From the NCBI GenBank assembly GCA_903813345.2, contig CAIIXF020000001.1, forward strand, positions 50,859,885 to 50,923,884: 64,000 bases of DNA, read 5' to 3'. Source of the DNA: Owenia fusiformis (Eukaryota; Annelida; Polychaeta; Sabellida; Oweniidae). Under the pieces are notes generated by a model. That model ran no database searches and was not told where the DNA came from. It saw only the letters and a list, made by a program, of their open reading frames with translations. Below, in pieces: positions 36,452 to 48,699 of this stretch (its first letter is position 1; each line of letters begins with the position of its first letter). The position numbers and the translations under genes were made by a program.

Positions 36452-37293
36452 ACTACAATGGGTATGTGTATATTGTATGGGATTATGGGTCTAATCTACA
36501 TACAAGTTTTAGCAAGTAGATGCTATTATTATTGTAAATATGTTAGATCTAAAGTAGCTTAATGTCTACAGAATGTAGAGAACGGAGAATACTCAGCTAC
36601 TGAAGACTATAATGCCAAGTAAACTTGACACTGGATACAGCCCTGCGAAGGGCCGCATTATACAGGAGCGGGGCCTTGGGTGCTATAATATACAGGGGCT
36701 GTGTCCAGGCTAACTGAAGAAATCTTTGTCACTAGAATATATTTGCCAAAGGGTGGCGTTAATGCAGTACTGAATGTATGGAAAGATATGAATGTGATAT
36801 GAGATCAGAGCTCTTTTGGGTTGGAGGAGAAATAGTCTCTGATAGAGCTCTTCAGTGAAGAAGGGGAAACTAGGGAGTGTAAATATGATATTGTCAACCT
36901 GGGGTATGTCCCATATAGTATTGTATATAGCTAAATATTGTACATAGTATGAGAGGATATATTGTATTCAGACATTACATCATGTATAGAGTGATATATA
37001 TAAGAATCAAGGTAGTAGTGTAAGAGGGGATCTGATGATCATCTTTCTGGAATACTCTAGACATCCCACTTTTCTGATTTGATTTGCAATAATTTTTTTT
37101 GTTTATGCTTATGTACCCTAAATTGCAATAGGTAGAGTGCAAAGCAAGTCTGGCTCTCTATTAATATGTGTGTTTTCCGGAACCCAACTTTTTGATATTT
37201 CTGTCAGTTTTTACCTCATTATGAATTTAGAACCTGACATGCGAAGTCTTAAGTAAATAATGAGTCATTTTTAAAGCCTGGACATAAAGGTCA

Positions 37294-37299
37294 AATAAA
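37294..37299 (+). terminator. Proximal candidate poly(A) signal for SKI
   Basis: AATAAA about 840 bases after the stop; the downstream T/TG-rich element is weak. Confidence 0.35.
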
Positions 37300-39476
37300 G
37301 TCATATATAAATTTTGATGCAGACTGGTGTTATACATATAAGTAAACATTATAGATTTTATAAATATTCAAATAGAACACAGTACTTGAGATTGACCCGA
37401 GTGGTTATATAGTGATATTTACACTAATAGCAAATCACTCTAGATATCCAAAGTCCCCTGACCCTGCATGTAAAACAACGTGCTTCAATTTTGTTCTATT
37501 TTTGTAAAACAAGCATTTAGATTTAGCTTAAAATATGATAAGTTCAAAAGGTATAAGTATTGACTAGGTGTCATTTTGGTCATTCAGATTTCACAAAATC
37601 AGCCAATATTCTGCCGTGTTACAAGATTCTTCAGTCACAATAACAATGTTCTCTCTTGATCAACAATGTGAATGCCCCAAGCAACTCATGAGCACATGCC
37701 AACATTGAACTTGTTTATAACATGATGCTGTATCAGATCTTGTCTGGGTGCAAGGGATTAAAAAGATCTATTTGTGAATAGTTCGAATGTTTTTGTAGCG
37801 TCTAGAGCTTCATTGAATCCCAGGTCTTTGCACTTTACTCACCTAGCATCTGTTTAATCAGTCTCTGTAACCATAGCAACAGTTGCATCTGAGACGTCAG
37901 CTTAAAAACATCTTTATTTGATCAAAATGAATTCTTATCTAAATATTGGTAAAACATGATCTTTATCAATTAAAATGCTTACCATTATTTTGAATATCGT
38001 TAAAATATTGTTAAAAAACATGAGCAATGTTTTTATAGCGAAAATGGAGGATCAATATATGTAAACTTTACTCTTTAGTTTATCTGGTTCAAGCTATGGC
38101 CAGGCACTGTTCAAGAGCTTTCTGTATTTGATGAGATCAAGTTTAAAGTGGCATGATACACTAGGTTACCTTATACCAGCTTTTTTTAGCTCTTGTTGTA
38201 AACAACTTTTTTTACACAACTTTTTACGAACATACAGTGTTCTTATTTAAGTTGAATCCCTGGATGCATCTAGTACTAGTATACAAGGTGATCAACAGAA
38301 CCCCTCTCTTACTACACTATGAGGCTCATGTCTTTGACCGGTGTGTGTTATATATGTGAGGTTGATGTTTCCCCACATGTTGTAGCACAGCAGCTATATA
38401 GCCATAATGTAGGTGTCAATGAATAGGTGGGTTGATTCTAGTTAAGAAGCGAAGGATTAGAACGTAGGAGTGATTCCACGTACAATAACACTCCTTTCCA
38501 GCCTCCTACGCTCCTGAGATCATTTTCACTGGTAATATTGAAAGTTCTTGAATTGTCACAATTTGTCAAGGTTAACAGATATCAACCTATAGAAAAAAGA
38601 GTATATTAAAATGTCAAGAGGTTTGGCACTGACAGGCAAAATGTCACCATTTTTAAAATGGCAAACTTCTATCCCACTCTACCCTCCTACGCATTGACAC
38701 TTACTTATAAGATATTAGGTCAATCAAGCAATGGAGCACTGCATAATGTTTAAAGATCAATGTGTAAATGTAATATGATTTGTTATAAAATCAGTCAACT
38801 TTCAATTGTTTCAGTCACCAGTATTTCAGTGCTGATATAAAGGTGTATTTGTTTTTTGTTAGTGTCTATATAAAGCTATTTTAATACGGGTATATTTTAG
38901 TAAATGCTGTGTCTACTCCAGCATTAAAAAGCTAGAAATTTACAAATTTCATGGCTGGAGTATGGTGGGGTGTGACAGGTGGCAGATAGTGTAAATACGC
39001 CTGGGTAGAGTACTAGAGAAACATATAGTTAGGTAGATAAACTAGTCTCGGCTAAGAGACTTGACAGGGCACTTGGATACGTCATGTAAGCTCTCAATGG
39101 TTAAAATTTAGAATAGATGTATATGTAAGGCTACGATTTGCCTTACCACTGAATTATATTGAGCTCAGGGTACCCAATATTACGGGGAAAATTGTGAATG
39201 TTTATTACAATACTGAGACATTGCTGCCAAGTGCACTGCTAGAAGCAACAAATCAAACTGTAAATTTCATGTGTGGGACGTATACATGCATTAAGTGTTA
39301 CTTACACTTGTATGTATAAAGTGTAAGTAACCTGCTTAGATTAAGTGTAATCTACACATTTCAGGTGTAATGTATATAGGTAAGGTAGCTATAGCCAAGT
39401 ACATGTACTAAGTCTTGGTTTTAGCTCTCAATTTGCAGATACTAAAGGTATCATTACCAAGAACAATGTATTATAT

Positions 39477-39716
39477 TCATCTATGTGATATGGTGGTCCA
39501 TGAAAAATGGTCAGCCATATGATATGGTGGTCCATGTAAAATGGTCAGCTATGTGATATGGTGGTCCATGAAAAATGGACAGCTATATGATATGGTGGTT
39601 CGTGTATAATGGTCAGCTATGTGATATGGTGGTTCGTGTATAATGGTCAGCTATGTGATATGGTGATCCGTTTAAAATGGTGAGCTATTTGATATTGTTA
39701 TCCATATACCATGTGG
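39477..39716. repeat. About 34-bp minisatellite
   Basis: The unit is roughly TGATATGGTGGTCC followed by ATGTAAAATGGTCAGCTATG, six to seven copies with progressive divergence to the right. Confidence 0.85.
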
Positions 39717-40360
39717 TTGGCAATGTATTAAATCGTGTCAAATCTCTAGTCCCTCTCCTTGTCATCAAGTTGATGAGGGGGGGGGTTATCCAGAGATTTG
39801 GTAGGAGACAATGCTATGTAATATAGGTCAGCTAGATAATATGGTTTACTTTTAGTGATACAGTCAACTATGTACACTGTACCGTGGGTCATTGTTGCAT
39901 GTGTTATCTCGAGATGTGCACATGTTCTTAATCTGCGATATTTACCATGAAAATTATACATAGTAGTAAAAATCTGTCAAAGGTTTTTTCACCCTTATTT
40001 TTATTTTATGTTGAAAACCTTTCGACAGTTCAGTACGTTTTTGACTTAATTTCTATGTATGTGTTGCAGATTGGGAATATGTTCACATCTAGTTATTTGG
40101 TACCATGTTATATATAATAAGCTGAAGATGGCGCCACTTGCTAGGTGTTGGTATAGTAACTTCAATTGGAACAAGCCTTTAACAAATGGTGCATATTAAA
40201 ATATTCAGGGCATTTCAAATTTTGAGAATTCAGGGATTTTTCAACTAAGACAATTTAGATTTCTCTCTGTTATTTTTAACTTTATTCTATAAATGTGATA
40301 GTAGTTAATAGATGTGTCTTATAGTAAAGTTTTTCCATGGTTTCCATGTGAATATTTTCC

Positions 40361-40366
40361 AATAAA
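40361..40366 (+). terminator. Distal candidate poly(A) signal for SKI
   Basis: AATAAA followed after about 10 bases by TGTGATTTCTGTGT, a good GT-rich downstream element. The better-formed of the two SKI candidates, but 3.9 kb from the stop. Confidence 0.4.
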
Positions 40367-40702
40367 CTTTCAAATGTGATTTCTGTGTCATTACAAATAG
40401 TCAGATACATAGCCTATTAGTGTAAAAGTCATATTGTTCAAATTTAAAGTAGTAAGCACAATCAGAGACATATAAGTGACAATGTTTTCTATGTCTCTGG
40501 CACGATGCACCAGAAGTAAGCTGTTCCACATGCAATATGCTATTCATGTAATATTCTATTCATATTCTGCCAATGTATTCCAATGTTGAACTGTTGAGAC
40601 TGAGGCCAGTTTCTCAACTTAGTTTATGATTCTAAATTCCAAATTAAAGAAATATTGGCAATTTTTCATGAAATCAAATCAAGGAATTATGTCATGGAGT
40701 TA

Positions 40703-40846
40703 TGCCGTGTTCACATTTGCTCCGATTTTTACGACGGCGCCCGGCCGATTGAGTATCTTGTTCAAAATTGAATACAATATTGAATGAACAACACATACAA
40801 TCGGCTGGGCGCCGGCCGATGGATCAGAGCAAATGTGACCAAGGCA
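40703..40846. mobile_element. Harbinger-like MITE, copy 2
   Basis: 144 bp, related to 15496-15637. The ends contain TTCACATTTGCTCCGA / GAGCAAATGTGACC, with an inner GGCGCCCGGCCGAT / ATCGGCTGGGCGCC inverted pair. TTA flanks both sides (40700-40702 and 40847-40849), the same duplication as copy 1. Confidence 0.85.
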
Positions 40847-42424
40847 TTAGAGTATTTGAAGAGAATACAGGTTCCCTAGATGTATACTGTATATATTGTA
40901 CATCATCTAAATGCTTTTGTCTGTAATGTCAGATGAGACTCTCGGCTAAATGTTAAAAACATTTTAGTTGCTTGGTGAAAAAATAAATATCACTTTAGGC
41001 TGATAAACATAAAAAACAATGTGTTTTTGTTTGCTTTTTTTAAAACAGGTTACCATGACATTTGCAAGTCAGATACTTAATGAAACCTGGCTTCTGCATG
41101 TGTTTGGTGTTACTCCATTATATTATGTAGGAATGTCTCTAAGCTCTCGACTATCCACATACTAGCGTGCATACCCTCATTTATTGACATTTGAAAAATC
41201 TCCGCATTCGATTCCAAGTAATTAACATTTTCCTTCACATTGCACTGTTCCATATCCCCAGTTATTGACAGCATCCTCCGCCACGTTTCAATATCAATAG
41301 CTATTATGTTGTTGATTCACTCTTGAAACAAGCCAGAAGTCAAAAATTTCTTTCGCAGTTTGACATTTCAAAAGTGTAATATGTTTTTGCTCATTAAGGA
41401 TGTGGCTTTTATTGATGGAAAAGAATTTGATACTGCAGAGGGCATAAGCTTACTGCCTGTGTGTCAAAATATGATCCTCAAAGGTGAATATCGTATTGAA
41501 TAAAGTTACATTCCATGCGAAATGCAGCATTTTGCTTGGTATGGAAAATAATGATTTAAAATGATACAGGACTGAATCCTTATAGACAGGTTCCAATTCA
41601 AATAATTCAAGTTTTTGAGGCATTTTTTAGAAAAAGCAACAGACCTATTTTTACTAGATCAGTTTTTCATGCTGATAAAGATATTAAAAGATGACAGCTC
41701 AACCGGGTGGTCACGACACTAAATTTTGGCATTTTTACCCCCCTAGGAAAATATTCTAGGGGGTACTATGAAACTAGTTCATAACTCAAAGGATATATGA
41801 GCTATTGTTCTGAGTTGTACACCATACATTGCTAGTACAAATATGAATACTATCCTAAAGTTATGGGTTGATACCCTTATTGGTCTCAGAAAAATACAAA
41901 AAACAGGAAAAAGATACGCAATTTTTGTCTTGCCAATTTTATATTTGTAGCTTCAAACACAATATGAGAGCTTTAACAGCTCATAGTAGTATTCTAAAAA
42001 CATTTCCAAGCTATGTGTGGTATTGTAATACATCTATTTTAGTTATGAAGTACTATTTTGTAATTTTAATATGACTTTATAGTGCCCTACCCCTGAAAAA
42101 TTGAAGAAAGTGGATGTGGTGAATTTTATCATTTTGCAGCATTAAGTTAGAAACATGTATTGATAGACACCAAATCAATAAATTCATACTATCATCAAAT
42201 GTTAGGTGACATTCTTATTCATTTATTACTAGAATATAGGACTTAAGATATTTTATATGTAAGTTTTCAATTAAGTACATGTATCATAATGAAATCTAGT
42301 GTAATCACATACTAGAGAGGTTGGCATACAGTCTGGACATTGACATAAAGTCTAAACATTATAATCATCAATTGATCTCATTTGAGCAACTAGACTATGG
42401 TGGTCATCATGCACAAGTAATGTA

Positions 42425-43266
42425 CAGTAGAACCTGCTAAGTGGAACACTTCCGTAAGTGGAACACCTCCCAAGTGGAACGCCTTTTCAAAGCCCCGTTT
42501 TAAAAACCCATTGACTTAATGTTAATTGAACCTCTGTAAGTGGAACACCTCCAAACTTGAACAGTGAACACCCCATATTGAAAAATTAACCTGCTAAGTG
42601 GAACAGTCAATTTCCATAGATTTCAATATTGAAATATGTAAACAGAATTAATCTCCTTCAATGATATCTGGGTATGAAAACAGGTAATACTGTGATAATT
42701 GGCAAATTAGGATTTTAATGGATTTTAATGGATTAACCTCCTGCAGAGGTCAACATGTGATGCAACCAATAATTAATTTGACAATCAGCAAATTTCATAA
42801 GATTTTTATTCAGAAAATTGGATTAACCTCCTGTAGAACTGGACACGTGATGCTACCACTAATTAATATCCCTTGCTGTTTGTTTCAAACTTAATAAGTA
42901 AGATTAAAAATGTCATTTAAAAACAATTGAATTATTAGCAGTAGGAACAAGTCTTTAAAATTCAATTGCCTAATCCTTGTACCTGAGACTGGCACAATTA
43001 GGAGGATTAAGAATGTCAGAAAACATTTTTGGCAGAATGAGGAGGATTAAGAATGTCCGATACCTTTTTGAGTAAAATAAATGGATTATTAATGGTATAT
43101 ACCTGCCCTGTAATGAAGGGAGAATCATATTTCCAATGATACATATAAATTTTATATTTGATCTTGTATGTTCCCTTTGAACCCAAAACCTCCGTAAGTG
43201 GAACACCTTCTAAGTGGAACACTTTGTGGCAGTATGGAGAGTGTTCCACTTACACAGGTTCTACTG
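42425..43266. mobile_element. Pogo/Tigger-like element, nested
   Basis: The ends are CAGTAGAACCTGCTAAGTGG and, inverted, CAGTAGAACCTGTGTAAGTG, with TA on both sides (42423-42424 and 43267-43268). AAGTGGAACACCTCC-type strings are repeated near both ends, and a direct duplication around GATTAACCTCCTG lies in the middle (about 42722 and 42822). CAGTAGAACC termini with TA duplication are typical of pogo-type Tc1/mariner elements. 842 bp, no transposase frame. Confidence 0.8.
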
Positions 43267-44170
43267 TATTTACATAATAATGTTATAAAGGTTATGTAGG
43301 TTATCGCAAACAACTTCAGACAATTCTAACTTGAATTATGAATATTTTCTGACCATGAACATGGGTATATCTTTTAGATCTATTCATTATCTTCAAGAAA
43401 AGTAAATATAATGATTAATCAGATCTAAGTGATATTAAAGGGAATGGCCCGATCAACATACTTTTTACTAAAAATGTTGACCTAATTTTTACCAAAGATG
43501 CAAACTTTAATTATATTGTTGAATGCATAATTAGAATATGCTTTGAGACATGTTCTATTTCCTAAGAGGAAAAGTGGATTGCTCCAGGGACTTTAAAGAC
43601 ACTGAATTTGGATGACCAAAATGAACTGAAACCAATGGATAGCATGAATTTTTTCAAAGGGGAAATAACATGGGGAACACTAATCTTAGGGGAATTCAGT
43701 TTTCTTTTCAAGAGCTATTTGATACATTAAAATAAAGAATAGTAATGCATTAAACATTAATAAAATGATAGCATTTTTGGTGAAAATGAGGTCAACAACT
43801 TTGAAAAATATATTGATGGGTTGATTGCTAGTGAAATATAAAAAAAATAACAACAAAATGACATAGAACTGATAGATGTTTTCTCCTGTGCGTGTCAGCC
43901 TTGGTCTACCAAATTGCTATTCAGTAGGAAGAAACTCATTTTTCAGTTTCCATTTTAATTTCCTGACAAATAGGGTGATCATCCCAGGATTTTTTCTATG
44001 ATCTATGTGTCACCATAGCAACTTCTGTTTTAGAGAACAACAGAACAATAGAAACGATTACTTTACCATAATTTTGATCATCCCACATTGTAGACATATT
44101 TAGAATTAAAAATATGAAGAGAATAAACACATTTCTTAGGAAACAAATAGTGTCATATTCTTGTTACGCT

Positions 44171-44276
44171 TCCTAGTCAACTCGTAACCCAAGACAACTC
44201 GTACCCAAGACAACTTGTACCCAAGACAACTCGTACCCAAGTCAACTGGTACCCAAGACAACTCGTACCCACGTTT
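44171..44276. repeat. 16-bp array, left member of an inverted pair
   Basis: About six units of ACCCAAGACAACTCGT (with TTGT and GGT variants). The same unit appears in the opposite orientation at 45117-45190 (ACAAGTTGTCTTGGGT). Confidence 0.9.
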
Positions 44277-45116
44277 ATTTTCTGTATTATGGGTCCATAT
44301 AAGAAAACAAATTGAGTCTGTGTCAAAATGTTTAATGTTATAATGTGCCTCAATATTTTTTCTGAATTTAGAAGACATTTTTTCTTAATGGATTAAGCAA
44401 AGCATTTTGTTTTAACTTGGATTACCTTTGAAGTGCTTTGAAGGGCTTGTTCTCAACTTTTTTTGTAATACATATATATAAATGAATATAATTAAAACAG
44501 TAACTTTTCAACAAATGAATCAAACAATTAATTTAGCTTAGTGCATTCAGAGAAAATTAATAAGAGAACTTTAATCTGTTCATTTCTTTTCCATTTTGAA
44601 CTTAATTGGATTATATTTGAACACATGCATGCAAAGTGTATTATATCATGTATGAATAAGTATCAAAATAATATTTGATATTCATATTATTTAGAATATT
44701 TTTTATTGCTTAATTTTATGAAGGTGACTTCTTAGAATTATCATTCTTTAATCTGATAATATGAAATCCTAAATAGATTATCTGTTTAATAAAAAATAGG
44801 CGCAAGTTTTGAAAATCGTTATATTTTTGATAATACCATATTTCAAGATGAATTAGATCTGATACTTGTTCCAAACACTCATTAACATACAAAAATACCA
44901 CTAATATTGTGAACAATGATTATGAATATGTGGATTAACATAAATCTCTTCCCTCGAATATCTGAATCTGTGACCAATATATTTGGTCACAACTTTCAAT
45001 CGATTTCTTCCAAAAAACTCTTACACATACTTCAAACTATTCTGAACTGTATGTAACCGTTATAATATGTATATCTATACCCATTCCCAGCCCAACACTT
45101 GATTCAAAACAAAACA

Positions 45117-45190
45117 TATACTTGGGTACAAGTTGTCTTGGGTACGACTTGTCTTGGGTACAAGTTGTCTTGGGTACGACTTGACTTGGT
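45117..45190. repeat. 16-bp array, right member of an inverted pair
   Basis: About four units of TTGTCTTGGGTACAAG / TTGTCTTGGGTACGAC, the inverse of the array at 44171-44276. Isolated unit-like strings (CTAAGTTGACTTGGGTCT) also occur near 53840. Confidence 0.9.
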
Positions 45191-45961
45191 ATAGTGTCCT
45201 CTGCAGATTTTATCGGATTATATAAGGAAAATGCTCTGAAGAGGGTTGCCGAAGGATGCCACTTAACAGTTCTGGTATTTTTGAGGTCCCAACCCTCTAT
45301 TCATGGGAATAGTTAACCATTGTAAAGCTACTCATGGTTAACTGACAGAATTGATTGTATCTTCAACTAAGAAGACAATAAAATGTTAAAACCAGAAGAA
45401 AACCACACCAACTTTCTTCTATTTACCAGGGGTAGGGCACTATAAAGTCATATTAAAATTACAAAATAGTACTTCATCACTATAATAGATGTATTACAAT
45501 ATCACACATAGCTTGGGAATGTTGTTAGAATACTACTTTAAGCTGTTTAAGTTATCATATTTTGCTTGAAGCTACAAATATAAAATAAGCAAGGAAAAAA
45601 TGACAAAAATTGCATATTTTTTTCTAATTAATTGTATTTTTCCGAAACCAACAAAGATATCAACCTATAACTTTAGGGTAGTATTCATCTCTGTACTTAC
45701 AATGTATGCTATAGAACTCAGAACAATAGCTTATATATCCTTTGAGTTATGAACTAATATTATAGTACCCCCTAAAATAATTTCACAGGGGGGTAAAAAC
45801 GCTAAAATTCAGTGTCGTGACCACCCCGTTGAGCTGTCATCTTTTAATATCTTTATCAGCATGAAAAACTGATCCAGAAAAAATAGGTCTGTTGCTTTTT
45901 CTAAAAAATGCCTCAAAAACCCTTTCCCTTGAGATATTCTGAAATTGGAACCTGTCTATTA

Positions 45962-47579
45962 CTTTATTTTGACAATATTTCACAGGAAAATCTGATATTC
46001 ATGGAATAAATATAGATTATTTCATGGGATGGAGTGATTATGAATTTCCTATGAACAATATGGTACTCACCAAGGAAAAAATCATAGACTACAGTCATTA
46101 ACCTTATTGCTATTCAATAATTATCAAGGTTAAAATAACTCAAGAGTAAAACAAACAAGTGAAACACCTGTTCAATATTACTCCATTTTACACGCTTGAT
46201 ACACTGCAGCCTTTGCTTTTGGATACAGGGAATATCCCGAGAGAGATATTTATATTTAACATTTTCGTAATATTATTTTTGTTCAAAACAATGAAATTGT
46301 AACATTTAAACTAAAAAAAAAAAAATTTAAATTAAAACATTAAAACTTTTGATATTTAAACTTTTTTAAACTTTTGAAAAATTCCCGGGAGCGGGATGGA
46401 TATATTATATCTGCCCGCATTTGGCCTGGAGCGGGACATATACAATATATCCTGCCCGCTCCTCAGATACGATATATATTCCCGGGTGATATCTACCCCA
46501 AACCCACTCAAGTATGAGATACATACCCATATATGGTCTCAATACAGAGAACTGAACAATCAATTCCCTTAAGCATGCACTACATTAATGTCATCCTCCA
46601 AAATTGCTGTGAAATGCAATATCTATGTCCACAGGGATAAGGTCATCTTTTTTACAGAGATGAGATGCTCTTTAATACATGCATTTCGTCTTTATTTAAA
46701 CAAACTAGTGCACATCATGGTACTGTAACATAGGGAGTAGATATATAAATGATGAATATACTTGATACCATAGGTAAGGTGGTTTTGAGTCAAAGGTTCA
46801 AGGAAATGGTTGCATAACTTTTGAACATAAGAGAAAATTAATGTTATTTTATTTAGGTATGATACCAAAATAGGTCATAGCCACCTGTTTACTGTATTTG
46901 GATACATTGACATTACCATACATACATCCAAAATAACTCTCAGTTGAAGTAATTTAATGATTCATGAAAAATAAAGGTATCTAATCTTTTGAAATTAATT
47001 AATTTTTAAATTAATTCCATGTTCCATTAAGTTTCAATTAATACCTAAACCTCTGATCTGAGGTACGTAAAGGTTGCAAATGCCATATGTGGGTTTGAGG
47101 TATTCCTGTGCACTTTTGCTGAAGGCCACCATGGAAATGAGAAAACATTGTTTTTGTTCAATGATATTGGATATACCACTAGCCTACACTGCAATTCCCT
47201 GACATAATACCAACCTACACTGCAAAAATTAAACAACTGCCAGGCCAAATTGCAGTATCTGGTCAAAGCACTAACCTATACTGCATATATCATATTTGGT
47301 GTTTTAAAGGATTTTTTAAACTGAAAATGATGACATCAATGAACGACTTTAGTGAGATATTTTTTTTTTACAAGAGAAAAAGTTATTGATTTTTGGTGAA
47401 ACTATGACTGAGATGAAGGTCAAGAATGAAGGTTCCAAAATATTACTTTTCAGAAATGTAGAGTATTTTTTAAATTTGAAATTAATTAATTTATAAATTA
47501 ATTCCACGATCCATTTCCAATTAATTCCTCAACCTCGAGTCTGAGGTACAAGGTTGTAAATGCCATATCTGGGTTTGAG
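45962..47579. repeat. Intergenic; segmental duplication and fold-back
   Basis: 46384-46486 is a G/C-rich fold-back bounded by CCCGGG on each side with GAGCGGG / CCCGCTC inside. A segment beginning TTGAAATTAATTAATTT at about 46990 and running through GAGGTACGTAAAGGTTG and GGGTTTGAGGTATTCCTGTG to about 47140 is duplicated from about 47477; the second copy is split by the element at 47580-47918. No gene is seen. Confidence 0.7.
46384..46486. repeat. G/C-rich fold-back bounded by CCCGGG
   Basis: CCCGGGAGCGGG at the left and CCCGGG at the right bracket an inner stem GGAGCGGGACATAT / ATATCCTGCCCGCTCC. ATATAT tracts alternate with GCCCGC boxes. No target duplication is readable. It stands out from the AT-rich surroundings. 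Confidence 0.6.
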
Positions 47580-47918
47580 TACCCTTTGCATTTGTTCGAC
47601 TTTGCTTCTCAAAAGAGAGCTTCGTCTTCCCTCTTTCAGTTTCCAATAAATCTCTTAACTCACCGAGTGAATGAGAGATCGTCGTTGAAATACAGACATA
47701 TGGACATTTTCTCTAACATAATCGCATAATTATTGTGCACGCATTTAGCACTTGTTCCTTCAAGTTCGCTCATTGGTTGAGAATAGGTCAGCCCAGTAGG
47801 TGTGAAATGATTTAAGACCAGAGCTCTCACGGGCATCGGTCGTGGGGAGGGGGCTGCTAAACTGTAATATAGTCTATAGGCAGAGGGTAGTTCATAACTA
47901 GACTCAGCGCACAGGGTA
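47580..47918. mobile_element. MITE with perfect 9-bp target duplication
   Basis: 339 bp. The ends are TACCCTTTGC and GCACAGGGTA (inverted, one mismatch). GGGTTTGAG flanks both sides (47571-47579 and 47919-47927). The undisrupted sister segment near 47090 shows the same context with a single GGGTTTGAG, so the insertion event can be read directly. A 9-bp duplication fits Mutator-like elements. A shortened relative lies at 5964-6042. Confidence 0.88.
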
Positions 47919-48531
47919 GGGTTTGAGGTATTTCTGTGCACTCTTGATGAAGGCCACCATGGATATTAAAAATACATCTAACATCTGTTTTTGATGTTTT
48001 ATTCAATATCTCCATTCATGCAAAGATATTCTCAAACAATCAATGAATACTTAAATCACAACTTCAAAGTCGTCTCAATTATGAAATATCAATATTATTA
48101 CAGCTTTCACGTAAAAGGATTTCCCATAGCCGCGACAATATAAAATAATGTGTCTTATCACAAAAGCACTTACTATAGTAATAAAATAGATATAACTGGA
48201 CAAATTACAATGTAAATGTATGTATTTCGCTATTTTGATTGGACATGGTACATGATATCAGAACTGCATATGCAACATTGTGTTTGACAGTTCAATGTTA
48301 TCTCTCTTTAAAAAATTACAGTTCGGCTAGTGTCCAACAGTTGAAATAGCCATACTGTTAAGTGTTTATCAATAGATAGGGCTGTCTGTAATTTCCTGGT
48401 CTTTTATCCACTGTTCAATCATGAGTTAGCAAACATGCTCCATTATTTAGTGAAAGAGGTTAACACCATCATGACTGTGTAGCTCTTAGCGTAATGCACT
48501 TCAAGAGTCTCCAAGAGTTGTGATGTTACCA
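47919..48531 (-). other. USP48 3' UTR region
   Basis: Non-coding sequence after the USP48 stop. The candidate poly(A) signal is listed separately. Confidence 0.5.
47998..48003 (-). terminator. Candidate poly(A) signal for USP48
   Basis: TTTATT on the + strand, AATAAA on the - strand, about 530 bases after the USP48 stop codon; a modest TGTT/ATGT-rich stretch follows. Confidence 0.4.
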
Positions 48532-48584
48532 TCATTTCCCTCCTAGTAATCCAGTCCCCTTAAATCCCTCTTCTGGATAATTCA
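48532..48584 (-). CDS. USP48: USP48, last coding exon
   Basis: On the - strand it follows GTGATTTCAG. Two bases complete a split Val codon; it then encodes NYPEEGFKGTGLLGGK and stops (TGA). PEEGFKGTGLLG is the hallmark C-terminus of animal USP48, which makes this 53-base exon secure despite its size. It lies 3.5 kb from the preceding exon because of the minisatellite between them. Confidence 0.93.
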
Positions 48585-48699
48585 CTGAAATCACAAATAT
48601 AATCTTACATTAACAAGCCATACCAAATAATATAAACATGTAATACAATTATACATGGTGAAAAAGTATGTTAAAAAATAAGCGCAAATAAGGGCACTA

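Larger units (their letters stand above)
36452..40370 (+). other. SKI 3' UTR and downstream region
   Basis: No coding sequence. Two poly(A) signal candidates are listed separately. A 13-bp perfect hairpin GTTACTTACACTT / AAGTGTAAGTAAC lies near 39297-39342, and a minisatellite at 39477-39716. If the distal signal is used the 3' UTR would be about 3.9 kb. Confidence 0.5.
41583..45958. mobile_element. 4.4-kb element with about 540-bp inverted termini
   Basis: The left arm (41583-about 42120) and right arm (about 45401-45958) are imperfect reverse complements over their whole length. Shared phrases in inverted order include TAGACAGGTTCCAATT, AGAAAAAGCAACAGACCTAT, TTTTTCATGCTGATAAAGAT, GATGACAGCTCAAC and TAGTGCCCTACCCCTG. 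TTA flanks both ends (41580-41582 and 45959-45961). The interior has no open frame above about 80 codons and no recognisable transposase, and contains a nested pogo-like element and inverted 16-bp arrays. I read it as one non-autonomous DNA transposon; an inverted duplication is the alternative. Confidence 0.7.

Noticed and set aside
43016-43249. Short open frames within the pogo-like element as a transposase remnant
   Set aside because: No DDE or helix-turn-helix motif is visible and they overlap the inverted terminus.
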